Shown here piece by piece: positions 17,355 to 30,279 of a stretch of 64,000 nucleotides of DNA. The position numbers and the translations under genes were made by a program. Within the stretch, counting starts at the first letter, position 1. Every line of letters begins with the position of its first letter. The stretch comes from Numida meleagris (Eukaryota > Chordata > Aves > Galliformes > Numididae), in contig NC_034414.1 of NCBI RefSeq assembly GCF_002078875.1, forward strand, positions 16,337,428-16,401,427, written 5' to 3'. Below the pieces are notes generated by a model. It was not told the DNA's origin. It was given only the letters and a program-made list of their open reading frames with translations, and made no database searches.

Positions 17355-17468
17355 ACGAAGATTACTTAATTCCGCAAAGAAAACAGGCAAGGATCTGCCA
17401 CGCGGCTTCGAGGACAGCCCCGTTTACATCCCTGCCGCCCGAGCGCATCCTCCCGCAGCTGTCATCGC

Positions 17469-17477
17469 GCTGAGTCA
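17469..17477. promoter_or_regulatory. AP-1 / antioxidant-response-like site
   Basis: GCTGAGTCA on the plus strand, i.e. TGACTCAGC on the CHKA strand. It satisfies both the AP-1 core TGASTCA and the ARE pattern TGACnnnGC. It is in CHKA intron 1 at the downstream edge of the CpG island. Function is inferred from the motif alone. Confidence 0.45.
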
Positions 17478-18269
<792 letters not shown>

Positions 18270-18294
18270 TCACGCTTTTTTTCCCTCCGCTCTG

Positions 18295-18299
18295 ATTGG
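18295..18299 (-). promoter_or_regulatory. CHKA: CCAAT box 1
   Basis: Minus-strand GCCAATCAGA, an NF-Y-type CCAAT box about 53 bp upstream of the TATA box. Confidence 0.65.
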
Positions 18300-18333
18300 C
18301 TCTCGGTTCTCAGCTCCCGACCAGAGCGAGGCT

Positions 18334-18363
18334 GGGGGGGAGGGGGGAGAGCCGGGGAGGGGG
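18334..18363 (+). promoter_or_regulatory. G-quadruplex-capable tract in CHKA promoter
   Basis: On the plus strand G7, A, G6, six bases, G4, A, G5 in 30 nt: four long G-runs with loops of 1, 6 and 1. It lies between CCAAT boxes 1 and 2 and would be on the template strand for CHKA. Folding is inferred. Confidence 0.7.
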
Positions 18364-18402
18364 CGCGCGCGCGCCTTCTGCCGGCTTCCGGAGCGCCCGC
18401 TG

Positions 18403-18407
18403 ATTGG
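18403..18407 (-). promoter_or_regulatory. CHKA: CCAAT box 2
   Basis: Minus-strand CTCCAATCAGC, same direction as the other two boxes. Confidence 0.65.
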
Positions 18408-18453
18408 AGCTCTCCCACCCAGGAGAAAGAAGGGGCAGGCGCGGGGCACGCTG

Positions 18454-18458
18454 ATTGG
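18454..18458 (-). promoter_or_regulatory. CHKA: CCAAT box 3
   Basis: Minus-strand GGCCAATCAGC, about 47 bp upstream of box 2. Confidence 0.65.
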
Positions 18459-18778
18459 CCGCTCCTCCGTCGCCCGGGTAACCGGCGCGCGCAGCTCAGG
18501 GTGGGTTGGGGTCAGCGCGAGGTGACCCCGCCCACCTCCCCTCTTCCCGTGCGGACCCTCCGCGATAGCGGTCCGCCGCCCCGTCCCACCGGGCTCGGGT
18601 CCGAGGAGGACGTAACGGGGCGAGGCGGGGTCCGCGGGGGTGCCGAGGAGGTGAGCGCTGCCCGCAGACGGAGGGGCGCGGCGCGTGCCGTGACTTTCCG
18701 TCTGCGCTGCGCGACGTTGATTACGGTCACCGAGAGCGTTCGTTCAACGGTCTGCTTTTTACGGCGAGATGCCGGCTG

Positions 18779-18789
18779 GCTGAGTCAGC
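18779..18789. promoter_or_regulatory. Palindromic AP-1 / MARE-like site
   Basis: GCTGAGTCAGC is an 11-bp palindrome matching the core of the Maf recognition element and containing an ARE-type TGACnnnGC on each strand. It lies about 570 bp upstream of the predicted CHKA start. Confidence 0.5.
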
Positions 18790-18859
18790 TGCCGTGTGCC
18801 GGGGCTGATTCACGGCCGCGCGTAAGCGGCTGTCCCTGGGCTCCGGAGAAAGCCGCAGC

Positions 18860-18902
18860 GGCAGGGAAGGTGAACGGCAGGGAAGGTGAACGGCAGGGAA
18901 GG
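18860..18902. repeat. 16-bp tandem repeat, 2.7 copies
   Basis: Unit GGCAGGGAAGGTGAAC, perfect over copies at 18860-18875 and 18876-18891 with a partial third copy. Confidence 0.95.
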
Positions 18903-19217
18903 CAGCGCGACCGGCCCCGCGAGCGGGGAGCTGCTCCTGGCCGCCGTGCGCTGCTGGGGCGGGGCGGGTGCGAAGGGGCCGGCTGTAACCGCGCTGGAAA
19001 GCCCCCAGAGAGCCCAGGGGGGTTACCGAGAAGCTGCAGAACTGCCTTTAGAACGGCTTCGTGCTTGCGGAGCGCCGTCTGCACCGCTGAAGCGGCCACG
19101 GCTGAGCGATAGCAGAGCCGAGGTGGGGGTTAGGAATGCCACGGTGGAACAGAAGAGAGACGGGTTCCTTCGTCTCCCCTCCGTGCCTCCGCTTTTTCAT
19201 TCGGAACATAAAATCCC

Positions 19218-19224
19218 TGAGTCA
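19218..19224. promoter_or_regulatory. AP-1 consensus site
   Basis: TGAGTCA, just beyond the upstream edge of the CpG island. It is the third such heptamer within 1.8 kb around the CHKA start. Confidence 0.35.
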
Positions 19225-21422
19225 GAGCACGGATTGGGATGCTGGAGAGGAAACGCGCAGTGGCTGCTGGAGACAGCATCCCCGACCTGCGGAGAAACCC
19301 TTCGCAGGTCCCTGCTGGAGCAGCCGATGCCGTTGCTGACGTTGAACAGCTAAATAACAGTTTCACAGAGAGAAAGCTCAACCTGCAACACCCGCCAGCG
19401 GTGGCTCCGCACGCAGGAAGTTAGCAGTGAAAACACCAGAACTAATTTTACCTCTCGGAGTGGCTGGCCCTTCTCTTCCCAAGTGCTTGACCTTCACACT
19501 ACATAGTCATAGCATGAGTAACAGGACATTAATTAGAAAACAAAACTCCCAAACCTGTGAAAGTTATTTGGAGTCGTCTAGATTGCTTCCGGTGTGGGCA
19601 GCAGAAAACTCAGACACCAGGACAGAGAGAATTCTGTCCACCTGGACTAAGCAAGACATCTCTAGCTTGTTGATATTGGCCACTTAGCTGACATTTGTTC
19701 TTACCAAGTCACGAGCTCTGCTTTAAATACTCAAATTACGTTTCTTTCAAAGCCTGGGAGAACGTGGAAGCAGACAGAGAAGTGTTTTTTATCTTCTTGC
19801 TTACAACGCGCTCACCTTTTCTTAATGTCAGTCTAACTTCAGCTCCAGTCCCGTGACGACGTCTGTTTTGATAAGTATCTGGATGCAAATGAACTCTACA
19901 TGCTTATTTCCTACAGGAAATGGCTACGGCTGTTTGCTTTGCTCATTACATCATTTATTATTTTAACACTATTAGTAATTAGTAACTCGTAATTAATTGT
20001 TGAGTTTACAGAAAGGGTGTAACTCACTTGAAAAGCATTCAGAATGTTTTACAACAAACACCGTCTATCGTCTGGGGAGCCTCAAGTGTGTACAGTGTGA
20101 TAAAGGCAAAGAACAAAGCAGCAGAGGAACACGTGATAGAAATGAAGGTGAGTCATAATAAGAGCTTGCAGACCTAGTTCATCTACAGTCACACCAACAC
20201 ATTACTTTCCAAAAGCATCTTTGTTTCACCATTCCCAGAAAGCAAGTGTTGGGTTAGGAAGGAATTCATTACTGGCAAGAAGATTTTCAAGTCTAAGTTG
20301 TGGGTGAAGATTCTTCCAAATATGTTGCCAAAGTGTCTGGTTTGAACGGGCAGGAAGCCTTGTGACAGCAGTGGCATGACCTTGGTCTTATTGAAAACCT
20401 AAGCAGCGATGCCAAAGATGAACGGTCTGAAGGCATGGTGCAAAACTGAGTGCAGGACGTAGTGAAACGAGTGCCAGCGTTTCTAAGTGTGAAATCTCTC
20501 CCCCTCAAAATAAATAGCTTTCTGCTCCTAGCCCAGAGTTTGGCTTAAAGCATACAGGAGAATCAATGTATGATAAATTCATACTGCTGTTCTTCACACA
20601 GTGGATTTTCAATAGATGAACAGCGAAAGGTTCCTATTCTAGAGCTACTAAGGTAGTAATTTTCACAAGTTTTACATCCACATTCAGATAAAACAAAATA
20701 AAATAAACCTCTTCCTTCTACTTGTATACGTGGTTTTTCTTCTGCTCCTAATAACCTATTATGCTTCAATAACGCATGTAGTCAAATTCATCAAAACTAA
20801 GGCTTCTGTTAAGATCAGAATACACTGAAAAAGACATCAGAAGAAAAAAAAAATCAAAGAAGGGAATTAAGTACAAACAGTCCAAAACTGGATAGTTACA
20901 ACACTGGAATCAGACTTGAGAAACTTGATTACGTTCTCAGCAGCAATTGATCCCTGCTTCCATTTCTTGTGCACCAGCAGCGCCTTGTTAAGTAACAATG
21001 TAATATCCTATCCAGTGGATTAGTGAATAAGCCTGCCATCTTAAGGAGTGGGAAAAGGCAAATGCATCTTCATGTTCCTGATGTCAGCTTTTGTACCATA
21101 GCAACCAAGCTGCATTAGCACGCTTTTTTTGTGTAGATAGCAAACACAGGTTTTGTATCTATGTTCAATTTTTGATTCCATCTAATAGTTTCATCAACAG
21201 TAGCACCTAATAAATGAGACTCATTAAGAGAGTATTTCTTCAGCTGCCCGCATCCCCTGGATACATGAGCTTTAAAGTGAAGGAAGTATTGGTGAGATAA
21301 GAAGAGTAAGGGCACAGACAAAAACAGCAAGTGACTAATTATGCTGTAAGTAAGGAATGTTCTGAACTAAGATTCCCTGGGGTGAGCAGAGGCTTCAGAG
21401 TTTGCATGACCTTGGCTATCAG

Positions 21423-21426
<4 letters not shown>

Positions 21427-21460
<34 letters not shown>
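21427..21460. repeat. (GA)17 microsatellite
   Basis: Seventeen uninterrupted GA units. Confidence 0.98.
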
Positions 21461-21462
<2 letters not shown>

Positions 21463-24021
21463 CCCGTCACAGAAGCATCACACCTTCTTCCTCTGTAATT
21501 TACTTTTCCCTCAACTCTCATACCATGACCATGCAGGTTGTTCCCAGTGGCTTAACAGAATGTAATGGTCAGTGCGTCCACTGTGTCCCTTGTAGCAACA
21601 GAAGCACTTCTTCAACAAGTCTTTCCCTGGTTATGGATGCAGTCAATCAAACAGTCAATCAGGAGAGGGCAGAAGTCTTTTTTCTTTCTTTGACAGTATA
21701 ACACGAAACATTTGTTTTTATTAATATGTGTGATTTACTAAAGCTGTGTAGAGTTGTTTTTTCCCCCTACTTTTTTTTTTAATACTTGTAGATGTGCAGC
21801 AAAGAGAGTTGCAGTTGGATTGATGCATGATTTTATTCACTCCAGTTGCATTAGTGCAGCAGAAATGGCTTACTGCTCACAAAAGAGCTAAGTCTAGAAT
21901 TTTGACTCATAAACACTTAGACTTCTGAAAGAAAATTTTCTCATTATTATACCAAGAAGCACCACATTTTACTGGCAAGATCAAATGCCAGCTAAGCCCT
22001 GATCTTCCACATGACACGGAGAGAATGACACTTGTGCAGAAGGATGCAGATACTTATATCAGCTGAAAAGCTTGCAGACGTCTCAGCAGTTGTTGATAAG
22101 CATTCTTTACGTACCAGAAACAGGTTGCTATTGAGACTGTGAATCCCATTTCTGAAACTGGGCTGAGGCTAGGGGCTTCAGAACAGGAGCTGTGCAGTCA
22201 CTGCAAGTGTGGGTGAGAGTTCAGGGCTGTCTCTGTGTCCCTCAGCCTATCGGCTCACCTTCTCACAGTAGCTCTCTTTTGCCTTAGCAAGATGCTCTCA
22301 GTCTAGTTCTGTGTCCAAGCTGCACTTGGCACAGAGCCTGCTTTCACCTTTCAATTTCTTGCTTCTATGCCTGGTAAGCCCTTTGTTGAATTTTAAACAA
22401 ATACTAAGGCTGCTGTTTCTTACTCGTTGCATCAGCAGCTGAAAGTGGCACTCTGAAGGCCAGAGTTTGTGAGGGTTTGAAGATGTGTAAGTCACCTAGG
22501 CAAGATGCATCTGCAAAAGAGGCTATACTGCTGTCCCACCTTCCTCTTCTCAGTGACAGTAATGGGCTCCTGGAGGACAGCATTCCTCTAGGTCCATGTC
22601 TCTAGCAATGATACTACATGGAAAAACAGACATTGAGTAGCCCAGGCAGAGCAGAGTATTTCACCCAAAGAATTTGCAACACCTATGCTTTGACTCTAAG
22701 AGAGAGAATTTGGGGACTAAATTTAAGATGATCCATAAAGAGAGGTTGCTTTATTTTCCTCCTGCGCTTGCTTAGTTTCCAGCTGAAAATGCAAGCCAAA
22801 CCCGAGGTACAGCTTGGGACCTGAAGTACATCTGATGGAGCACCCAAGGGCTAAAGATGAAGATTTACTCTAGGAATTGGCTCAGCATATATGTCTCTCA
22901 CTAACGTAAGGGAAGTGTTACACCAGAAAGCAGCCTTACCAACAAGATAATATGCTCATTCATTTGCTGTGTTGGTCTAAGATAACCACAAAGACCTAGA
23001 ACTTGTACAGTGCCAGGTAGTCCAGGCAGTGTGCAAAGATAACATTACCCGGCTCAGGTTCCAGAGAATGACTTTTCCTGGAGTCACACTGACCAAACCT
23101 TTACTATAATAGAGGTTACTTAATTACTTACGTCACACCAATTTCATCTCATTGAAGAAACCCAGCTGAGGAAATTTCTCAGGACCCCTAAAGCTTTCAA
23201 GAATCCAGTAGGAATTAACCAAGTGTTCTCTTACTTCTTAAAAAAAAAAAAAAAAAGCAGCTTTAAATCTGATTGTACAGGGCACTATGTACAGCCACAG
23301 TTTCAGACCTATGCTTAAAGAAGAAAACACTTGCTGCAGCAGCTGGTTCCCTACCTGCATGGAATTAGCTCTCTCTTGATCTCCCATAGGCTGGAGGAGG
23401 GATGTGCAGCATGCAGAGGTACAGGGGGATTGCCCTCCGTAGGGACACGTCCTGCACAAGGGCTGCCCAAGATGGGGCTTGTTCCCCTGACAGCAAGCAG
23501 ATCACCATGAGGCAGATACGATGCAGTAGCTGGGGAGAAAAGAAAAACAACAGCACTGCGCATGCAATAATGGTCTCTAGCAAAAGACTGTAGAGAATTA
23601 CAAAGGACAAAGACAGCAGTGAGCCGTAGAACGTATTGGACGCTGCCACTGCCTGTGTTAGGTGCTCAGAGCCTGTATGGTCATGAGGAACCCAAGCATT
23701 CACTGAACACATCCACAGACAGAGCAGGTGCAAAGCCAGTTAAAGGACTTCCTTCTCATGTTCGTGTCGCTGCCATTAACACGATAGTAAATGCTCTATA
23801 TTTAGATACCATACAAAAAGATCCAAGAACACACTCAACATCAGCACAGAGCTGTATTCATGAATAGCAGCCAGCCGGAAAATAAGCACGTGCATGCGTT
23901 CCTATGAAATTTCAAAATCTATTTTTGGCCCAAACCACGAGGTAGGTCACAAACTAATCCTAAAATGACTTAGGCTTCTAAATGATCATTTATTGCTCCT
24001 CTTTTGCTCATTATGCAACAA

Positions 24022-24048
24022 ATTGCTATGCTAAGTATGCATAGCAAT
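24022..24048. repeat. 10-bp inverted repeat
   Basis: ATTGCTATGC and GCATAGCAAT flank the seven-base loop TAAGTAT. Confidence 0.9.
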
Positions 24049-25271
24049 GGACTAACACCAAGCTGAAATAACCGATTTGTGACAGAACTTGCAGTTCCAG
24101 TACTGCTGGTTATTCAAGCATGCTGCAGTTTTTTCTGGTGTTAGGTTTTAAAATGGGTGGATTCCAGATACAACTCCTGGACAGCACAGTTTTGACTTGG
24201 GCACTGTTTAAGTGGATGTAATGGCACAGTTTTTACAGCACCCTTGCACAGTTTATCACTTAAGCCAAAGCATGGTTTCTAGCTGGCTATTTCCCGGGGG
24301 CTGTCACATCTCTTTCATCCACGCTGGCCACGGCTGGGTAAGAAGGCAGCAGAACAAGGTATCTGAATCTCCTGGGAACCAACCCAGCAGTAAGGGTCTC
24401 TCCTGGCAAGACACACAATCCAGGTAATAGCTTTAGCAATCCCTGTCACACACTTATTCCTCCCCAGTGATAACAATGAGCAGCCTGAGGTTAATGAAAG
24501 GTCATTAAGTCAGAAAACGTTTCCAAACATGCAACGGTACGATTATTCAGGGAGCTGCCTGCCAACCAAGTGATCACTGGCCTTCAGCATTCACATGCTG
24601 AAGAGCAGAGTGAGTAAACACTGGAGTAGCAATGCAGAGGCATTGAAACATTTCAGGTTGCGTTCTCAGTGAGACAGTGGCTGACTGACTTACAGGTGTT
24701 TTAAGCTTGAAACCTTCAGAACAGTAGGTCTTGTCTGTTTTACACTGACACCGAGGACTTACTAGGCTGTCTGAAGAGTTTTAACTATCTTTTCCATTTA
24801 TAGAAGGAAATACATCCCTCTACATTTCCAAGATCAGATGGCGTTTGTGAAGTCAGTCCTCTGTCCTAGCATCTTTGGCTAACATCTACTTATTGTACAG
24901 TCTTTAGATTTTCAATCATCTTTTTTATTGACATGTTGACGTAAAACAAGGGGAGCAGACTTCTCTGTGAAACTGCACATCACCCAGACAAACGGGCTTC
25001 ATTCAGAACCCATCACTGAGAACACCAGGTAGGCAGGGGTAACCGCATGCATCGCCACAGTGATGTGGGCATACACCTACACCTGGACTCAGAACTAACC
25101 ACACTGCTAATTGTTACTGGAATCACATTGCACACTACAGAGCCTTTAGCCATGGCATTTCGTAATTAACTAATTTCATCCTACTCTGTTTATATTTTGA
25201 CCCAGGAGGATAACACAATTATACATGACAATTAGGAAACTGTCATTAAGTAATTAATCCAAATTAGAACA

Positions 25272-25284
25272 CCCCCCCCCCCCC
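25272..25284. repeat. C13 homopolymer
   Basis: Thirteen uninterrupted C on the plus strand. Confidence 0.95.
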
Positions 25285-28200
25285 AACACAGAACAAAACC
25301 CTCTGGCAGTTTGACTGGAACGTGTTGTACTCCATTACAGGTATTCAATACTTTTATTAATTCAGTATGATATGATGAAATTCTCCTTTCCGCTCTGATG
25401 AGAATTCATACCAACTGAATTTACGGAGCTGCCTTGTTATGTATTAACCAGTCATCTGGGAATGCTGTTGAGTAACAGAGCAGTTGTTGCAACACCAAGA
25501 CTCCCATATAAATCATGGCCAAGTCTTAAGCAAATATTGGTTCACAGGAGAGATATGACTGCAGTTTAAGAGGTTACAGGTGCGGGCTGAACTACTTCAG
25601 AGAGAACCACTCCCTCCCTGTCCATGTGAGATTCACATCAAAGTGCTCACATCATTTTGAATCCAGGGGAACAGAGCATTTTTTCTTCGCTTTTGATACT
25701 GTATCAGAACCTATTTTTGATGCTCTAAAAATCAAAGGTATCACACTAAGTTATTTAGTAATTTACACTACAGATAGGTGCAACTTCTGGCAAGAGGGGA
25801 CTGAGAGATGAGTTATTTTTACAGGGCATAGAAAGCAGAGGAGAGGGGGATGGGCAGCCTTTCCTGCCATACAGATGCTGTAGCAATTGTTAACCAAAAA
25901 ATACAGAGGAAGGAACTTGAGGTGAAAGAAACATACGATGATAAAATTAATAGCTCTCTTGTACACTTTAGGAAATAGAGGGAGCCTCTCATCAGTCAGA
26001 GTAAGGCACAAGGGAAAAGGAGTGCCCCATCCCACTTGTTTTTACACTAACACAAAGTACTGTGAGCCACATCCACACTGGCAACCTGCTCTTCTGTTGC
26101 AGTACAGGTACCTCCTTCACGTAGCCCCAAATTCCAGTTGTTCTTTGGAGCAGGAGGAACACAGACACCCTTCTGGATGCATTTCACAGTTACATACCTA
26201 AATTAAAATGCATTTCCCAAATCTCCCAGACTCTTACATCTCAGTGAGCCCAAAGCCAGCAACCTAGAGTGCTTATGTTCCATTCCATTCCAACCAGAAC
26301 AAGTAAGTGGATTGTATATAACACAAGGCAACTGCTCTAAATTTCCAAGTGAGAGTGGTTCCATAATTGCTATATTCACTAAACAAATTTTTCAGAAAAA
26401 AAAGCTTGTCACAGAAATGAAGTTCACATTTGAGCAATGATGACAGGCATGTTTACATCAACACAGCTCAACATTTAAGATGTAAGAAACTAGGCAAACC
26501 TTTAGCTCCTAGACCAGATTAGCTTTTCTTTTTTTTGGTAAAGGTACAAAAAATAAATTATGAATTACATTAGCTTTCAGAGTAATACTGTTCTCTTAAC
26601 AAAGTTACTTGTGAGAGGTGCAGTTGAAATCAAAGCTTAGATCATCATACCACCTGAGACACTATATAAGTCATAAAAGTTTGGAAACAAATACCCCCCA
26701 AAGAGAGCACTTGCTCGGGCTTGTTGGGCCTAGTTGTTGCTGTTATCCAATACCAACTGGCCACTGAATTCAGAGTAATTAGCCCAAGAAAATACACTTC
26801 AGGTGACACCTTTACTCTGAAATGCTTCTCACAATGCAGAAAGCCACTGTTTTTTGAACAGTCTCCACGCAGACTCTACCTGCCACACACACAACCCATG
26901 CGTGACAATGGAATCATTTTGGCCTGTTGTATCAGTTGTGTTTGAGGCTGTTTCTTACATAAATTCTCCCTACACCTGATGAATGAAGGACAAAGGGAAT
27001 ACAGTTCTCTCTCAGTTCTTCCTAATAGCCAGTAACTGTCAGAAAAAATCCCCACTCATATCAGTCTTCAACACACTGTGCAATTTTAAACCCTTTCCTT
27101 ACATCTGTAGTTAGCTAGCGTATTGCTCTGAATTGTGCAAGAAATCCTTCTCTCTGCTGCTTGACAGGCTAGTTAGTGTTAAGGAGCTTTCTGCCAGTCT
27201 ACTGCAGTCTAGCTGCTGTGACAGAAACAAACCTCTCTTGGTTCCCAGCTGGTCGCTCGCCATATTCTATTTTGCCCTACAGAAGCTGCCTTATCTGCCA
27301 CAGAATTTCAGTTTGCCAGTCCTCGTCAAAACGAGCCTCCTTTCTGGGGTGGGATTTAGCTGGATGCAGAGATCTGCCCCAGCTTCTTTGCAGGCTTTGA
27401 TGTGGGCCTGGTCAGTTTACCCACCAGAAAGAGCATCAGGCATCCGTCAGCATATAGGACCTCTTATCCTGTGGGATGTCAGGGATCTCAGCTCTACATG
27501 GTATCCAGTAACATGACAGCTACATCAGACATACACTCAAATGACCAATTTAGGAACTAAACTCAAGAAGCACTTCTCTGTATCAGGTGTGTACCTTTCC
27601 TGTTCAGAAAAAGATCTCAGCCACTTTGCAGTTCTCAGTGCAAAGCTGGAGCAGGGAAAGTACTGTAAGCAAGGGCTGGGCAGCGATTGTGTAATCCCCT
27701 CTCAGAACTTCTCTTGTGCTGAGTTCAGGGAAAGGGAAAAAATTCTGTACTGCTGACAACAGTTAGTTATAATATCTTCTCCCTGCAGAAGGGAGCTCCT
27801 GTGAAAGGACATACACAAGTTAATACCTGTACATTCTAGGCATGTTTGAGATAGACAAGTGGCTCTGCTGAGAGAAATAGTTCTAGCTCATCATCCACAT
27901 AATCAAAAAACTGTAATTACAGGCCTCCACATTAATGGAGAAAAATTAATCTCCATTTTGACTCCAAGCATAACATCCGTTAGAGCAGTATTACTTTGAG
28001 GTCTTCAGGGGGTTTTCTTGCAGAGATCTCAAAAAATAAAAAGCTCTTCCAAGCAAAGAAAGACAGATGTTTTCCCATATTGTTTTGAAAAGGTTTTTAA
28101 GACCAGTGTTTCTCCAAGCCAGCAGCTACTGGACACTTCTGGGGCATCTTCAGGCACATGGATGAAATGACCCATTTCGACCTTCATGAGAGGCTTCCTC

Positions 28201-30251
28201 CATCTGAGCCTGCCAAGATCATGGCTAAAAGCGGTTTGCTTCAAGGACAGGGAATGTGCTTACTAAACCGATGCAGCACGTGGAATCAAGGACTGACAGA
28301 GTGCCACGTACCACGTTGACAGAACGCACAGCCAGGCTATCTCCTTCCTGCCATTAGCCCACTTGGCTTGGGTCTTTATTTGTCCTTACAGGACACCAGT
28401 GTTCCCACACCTGCCTGGCAGCTATCATTCCCTGGCACAGCGCTGGTCATCCTGGCAAGGAAACCAGAGGCAGAGGCCCAACAGAGACAGCCTCAGCGTG
28501 GGTCAGGCCATTCTGGTGCTCATATGACTGCCCTGTCAGTGTGGCCCAAATGATGCTGCCCTTACTGCTGCTCTGAAGCATTCCTTGTGGCTGCATGGCC
28601 TGATGCCACCAAAAGACACCACTCAGTTAAAGTTCAAACCCAGCTGGCAGCCACAAAAACAACTCCAGTTCCCACCCAGAATGACTTCAAAACAAACAGA
28701 ATGATCTCAGAAATAGAAATAGAAGTGCTACTCAACTACCACCTGCCTTCCTAGAAAATTCCATTTTCATCATTTTCACTTACTGGCAAGCACTACGGGG
28801 TCTTTCCACCAGTGTTCTAAGGCTACACTCCAGCAAGCTAGCCTTGGAAATGAGTGACAACGTCTGTCTGAGATCTGCATGGGTCTCTAAACACATTTTA
28901 CCCCATTCAAAAGTCATTCATCTCTGTCTAACCTTGGTAGAGTTGCAACCTTAACAGAACTTTCTTGTTTGTAATAGATTGCTTATTTACAGTCTTCCTA
29001 TGCTCCTTATCTTCCTCTCACAGCGAAAAACAACTTTAGTCCCAAGATTTCACGCAAACCTGAGGAGACTTATTACAGCCACGGTGGGATTTCACCACAG
29101 ACATCCGTATCTCAGGTCAGTCCAGACTGTGTAGTCAACAGCATTAAGGGCAAGGTTCACCGACCCCTGAAAATTCTTCAAACAAGAGCCACTTCCTTTG
29201 TTCGGTTATTAAAGGAAGCTGGATGAGGCAACTTGGGTATACATATCCATTTTGTAGATACCTAAAACGAAGATGATGGCCTGGTTATATAGGAAAGGAT
29301 GAAGGTCTGTGTCCCTTCACTGCCTGAGGAAAGAACTTGAGAAGTATCAGTGCACCAACACAAAGATTTGGCACACGTGTGCAAAAGCAGAAAGGGTGAT
29401 ATTTTCTGTTTCAGCTTGGCTGTTACTCTTGGTGGAAACAAAATAAAGCTCTACTATTATTATTACCACATTTGAGGGATCACTGTGAAGGACAACCCTG
29501 CCACCAGGCAGAGTAACACAGCAGAGCATCTAACAGCCCTCTCCTTTCCTTTTAGACTGTGCTAAAATGATAACACTTACCTTATCTGCAGACTAACAAT
29601 AGCTCCACAGCAGCATAGGAAAGTTAAACAAGCCTTAACTTAAGGGGATGCAGCCATCACCCCTCATCACCGACTGACTGCAGACTACACACACTTCCAG
29701 GAGAAAAATCTGCAAAAGGAAAAGTTTTTGAGGTGTTACCAATCTAAAACCACAGCCACGTAGTCCAACACATTCCATATATGCATCTCCCTCAGGTCTT
29801 GTTCACAGGCTATCAAAATCAGAGACTTACTATAAATCAGAATGTAGCCAACATCAATAGCAGATAACATTCTAACGTGGATTTCATCCATGTGACAACA
29901 AAAATAGTAAATAAACCAACAAACAAAACAATAACCAAAAAACCTGACACGGAGCCAGTCATCAATAGACAAGCACCACAGGGTGACCAAACTAATGTGC
30001 CCCCAGGGACTGTACAGCTAGAGAAGGGCTGGCTGCGCACAGCACAGAAGGGAAATGGTACATTGGGGGATTTCTGCTCTTCTGTGTTCAGTACCAGGCA
30101 GTTTGCAGATGAATTGTAAACTGTCTTAAAGCACTTTTAAAGGAAGAGAGAAATGCTGTTTGGAACATGTGGTTTCCTTGCCAGAGCTGCTTAACTGAGT
30201 AACTCAGTGGCACTGCCTCATGCTAAGCAGAGCAGGATCCCTCTGTACCAA

Positions 30252-30279
30252 GAGATTTCATTTCAATTATTGAAATCTC
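30252..30279. repeat. 9-bp inverted repeat
   Basis: GAGATTTCA, ten-base AT-rich spacer, TGAAATCTC. A second palindrome, ACTGAGT-A-ACTCAGT, lies at 30194-30208. Confidence 0.85.

Larger units (their letters stand above)
19131..24999. other. Intergenic DNA upstream of CHKA, block 1
   Basis: No gene recognised. Contains a (GA)17 microsatellite (21427-21460), a 17-base A run (23240-23256) and a 10-bp inverted repeat (24022-24048). The 122-codon minus-strand frame at 23365-23733 has a hydrophobic stretch but no homology I recognise and no splice or promoter context. Confidence 0.75.

Noticed and set aside
23365..23733. 122-codon frame with a hydrophobic, membrane-like stretch
   Set aside because: No recognisable family, no exon signals and no promoter. 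Hydrophobic stretches are common in T-rich antisense DNA.
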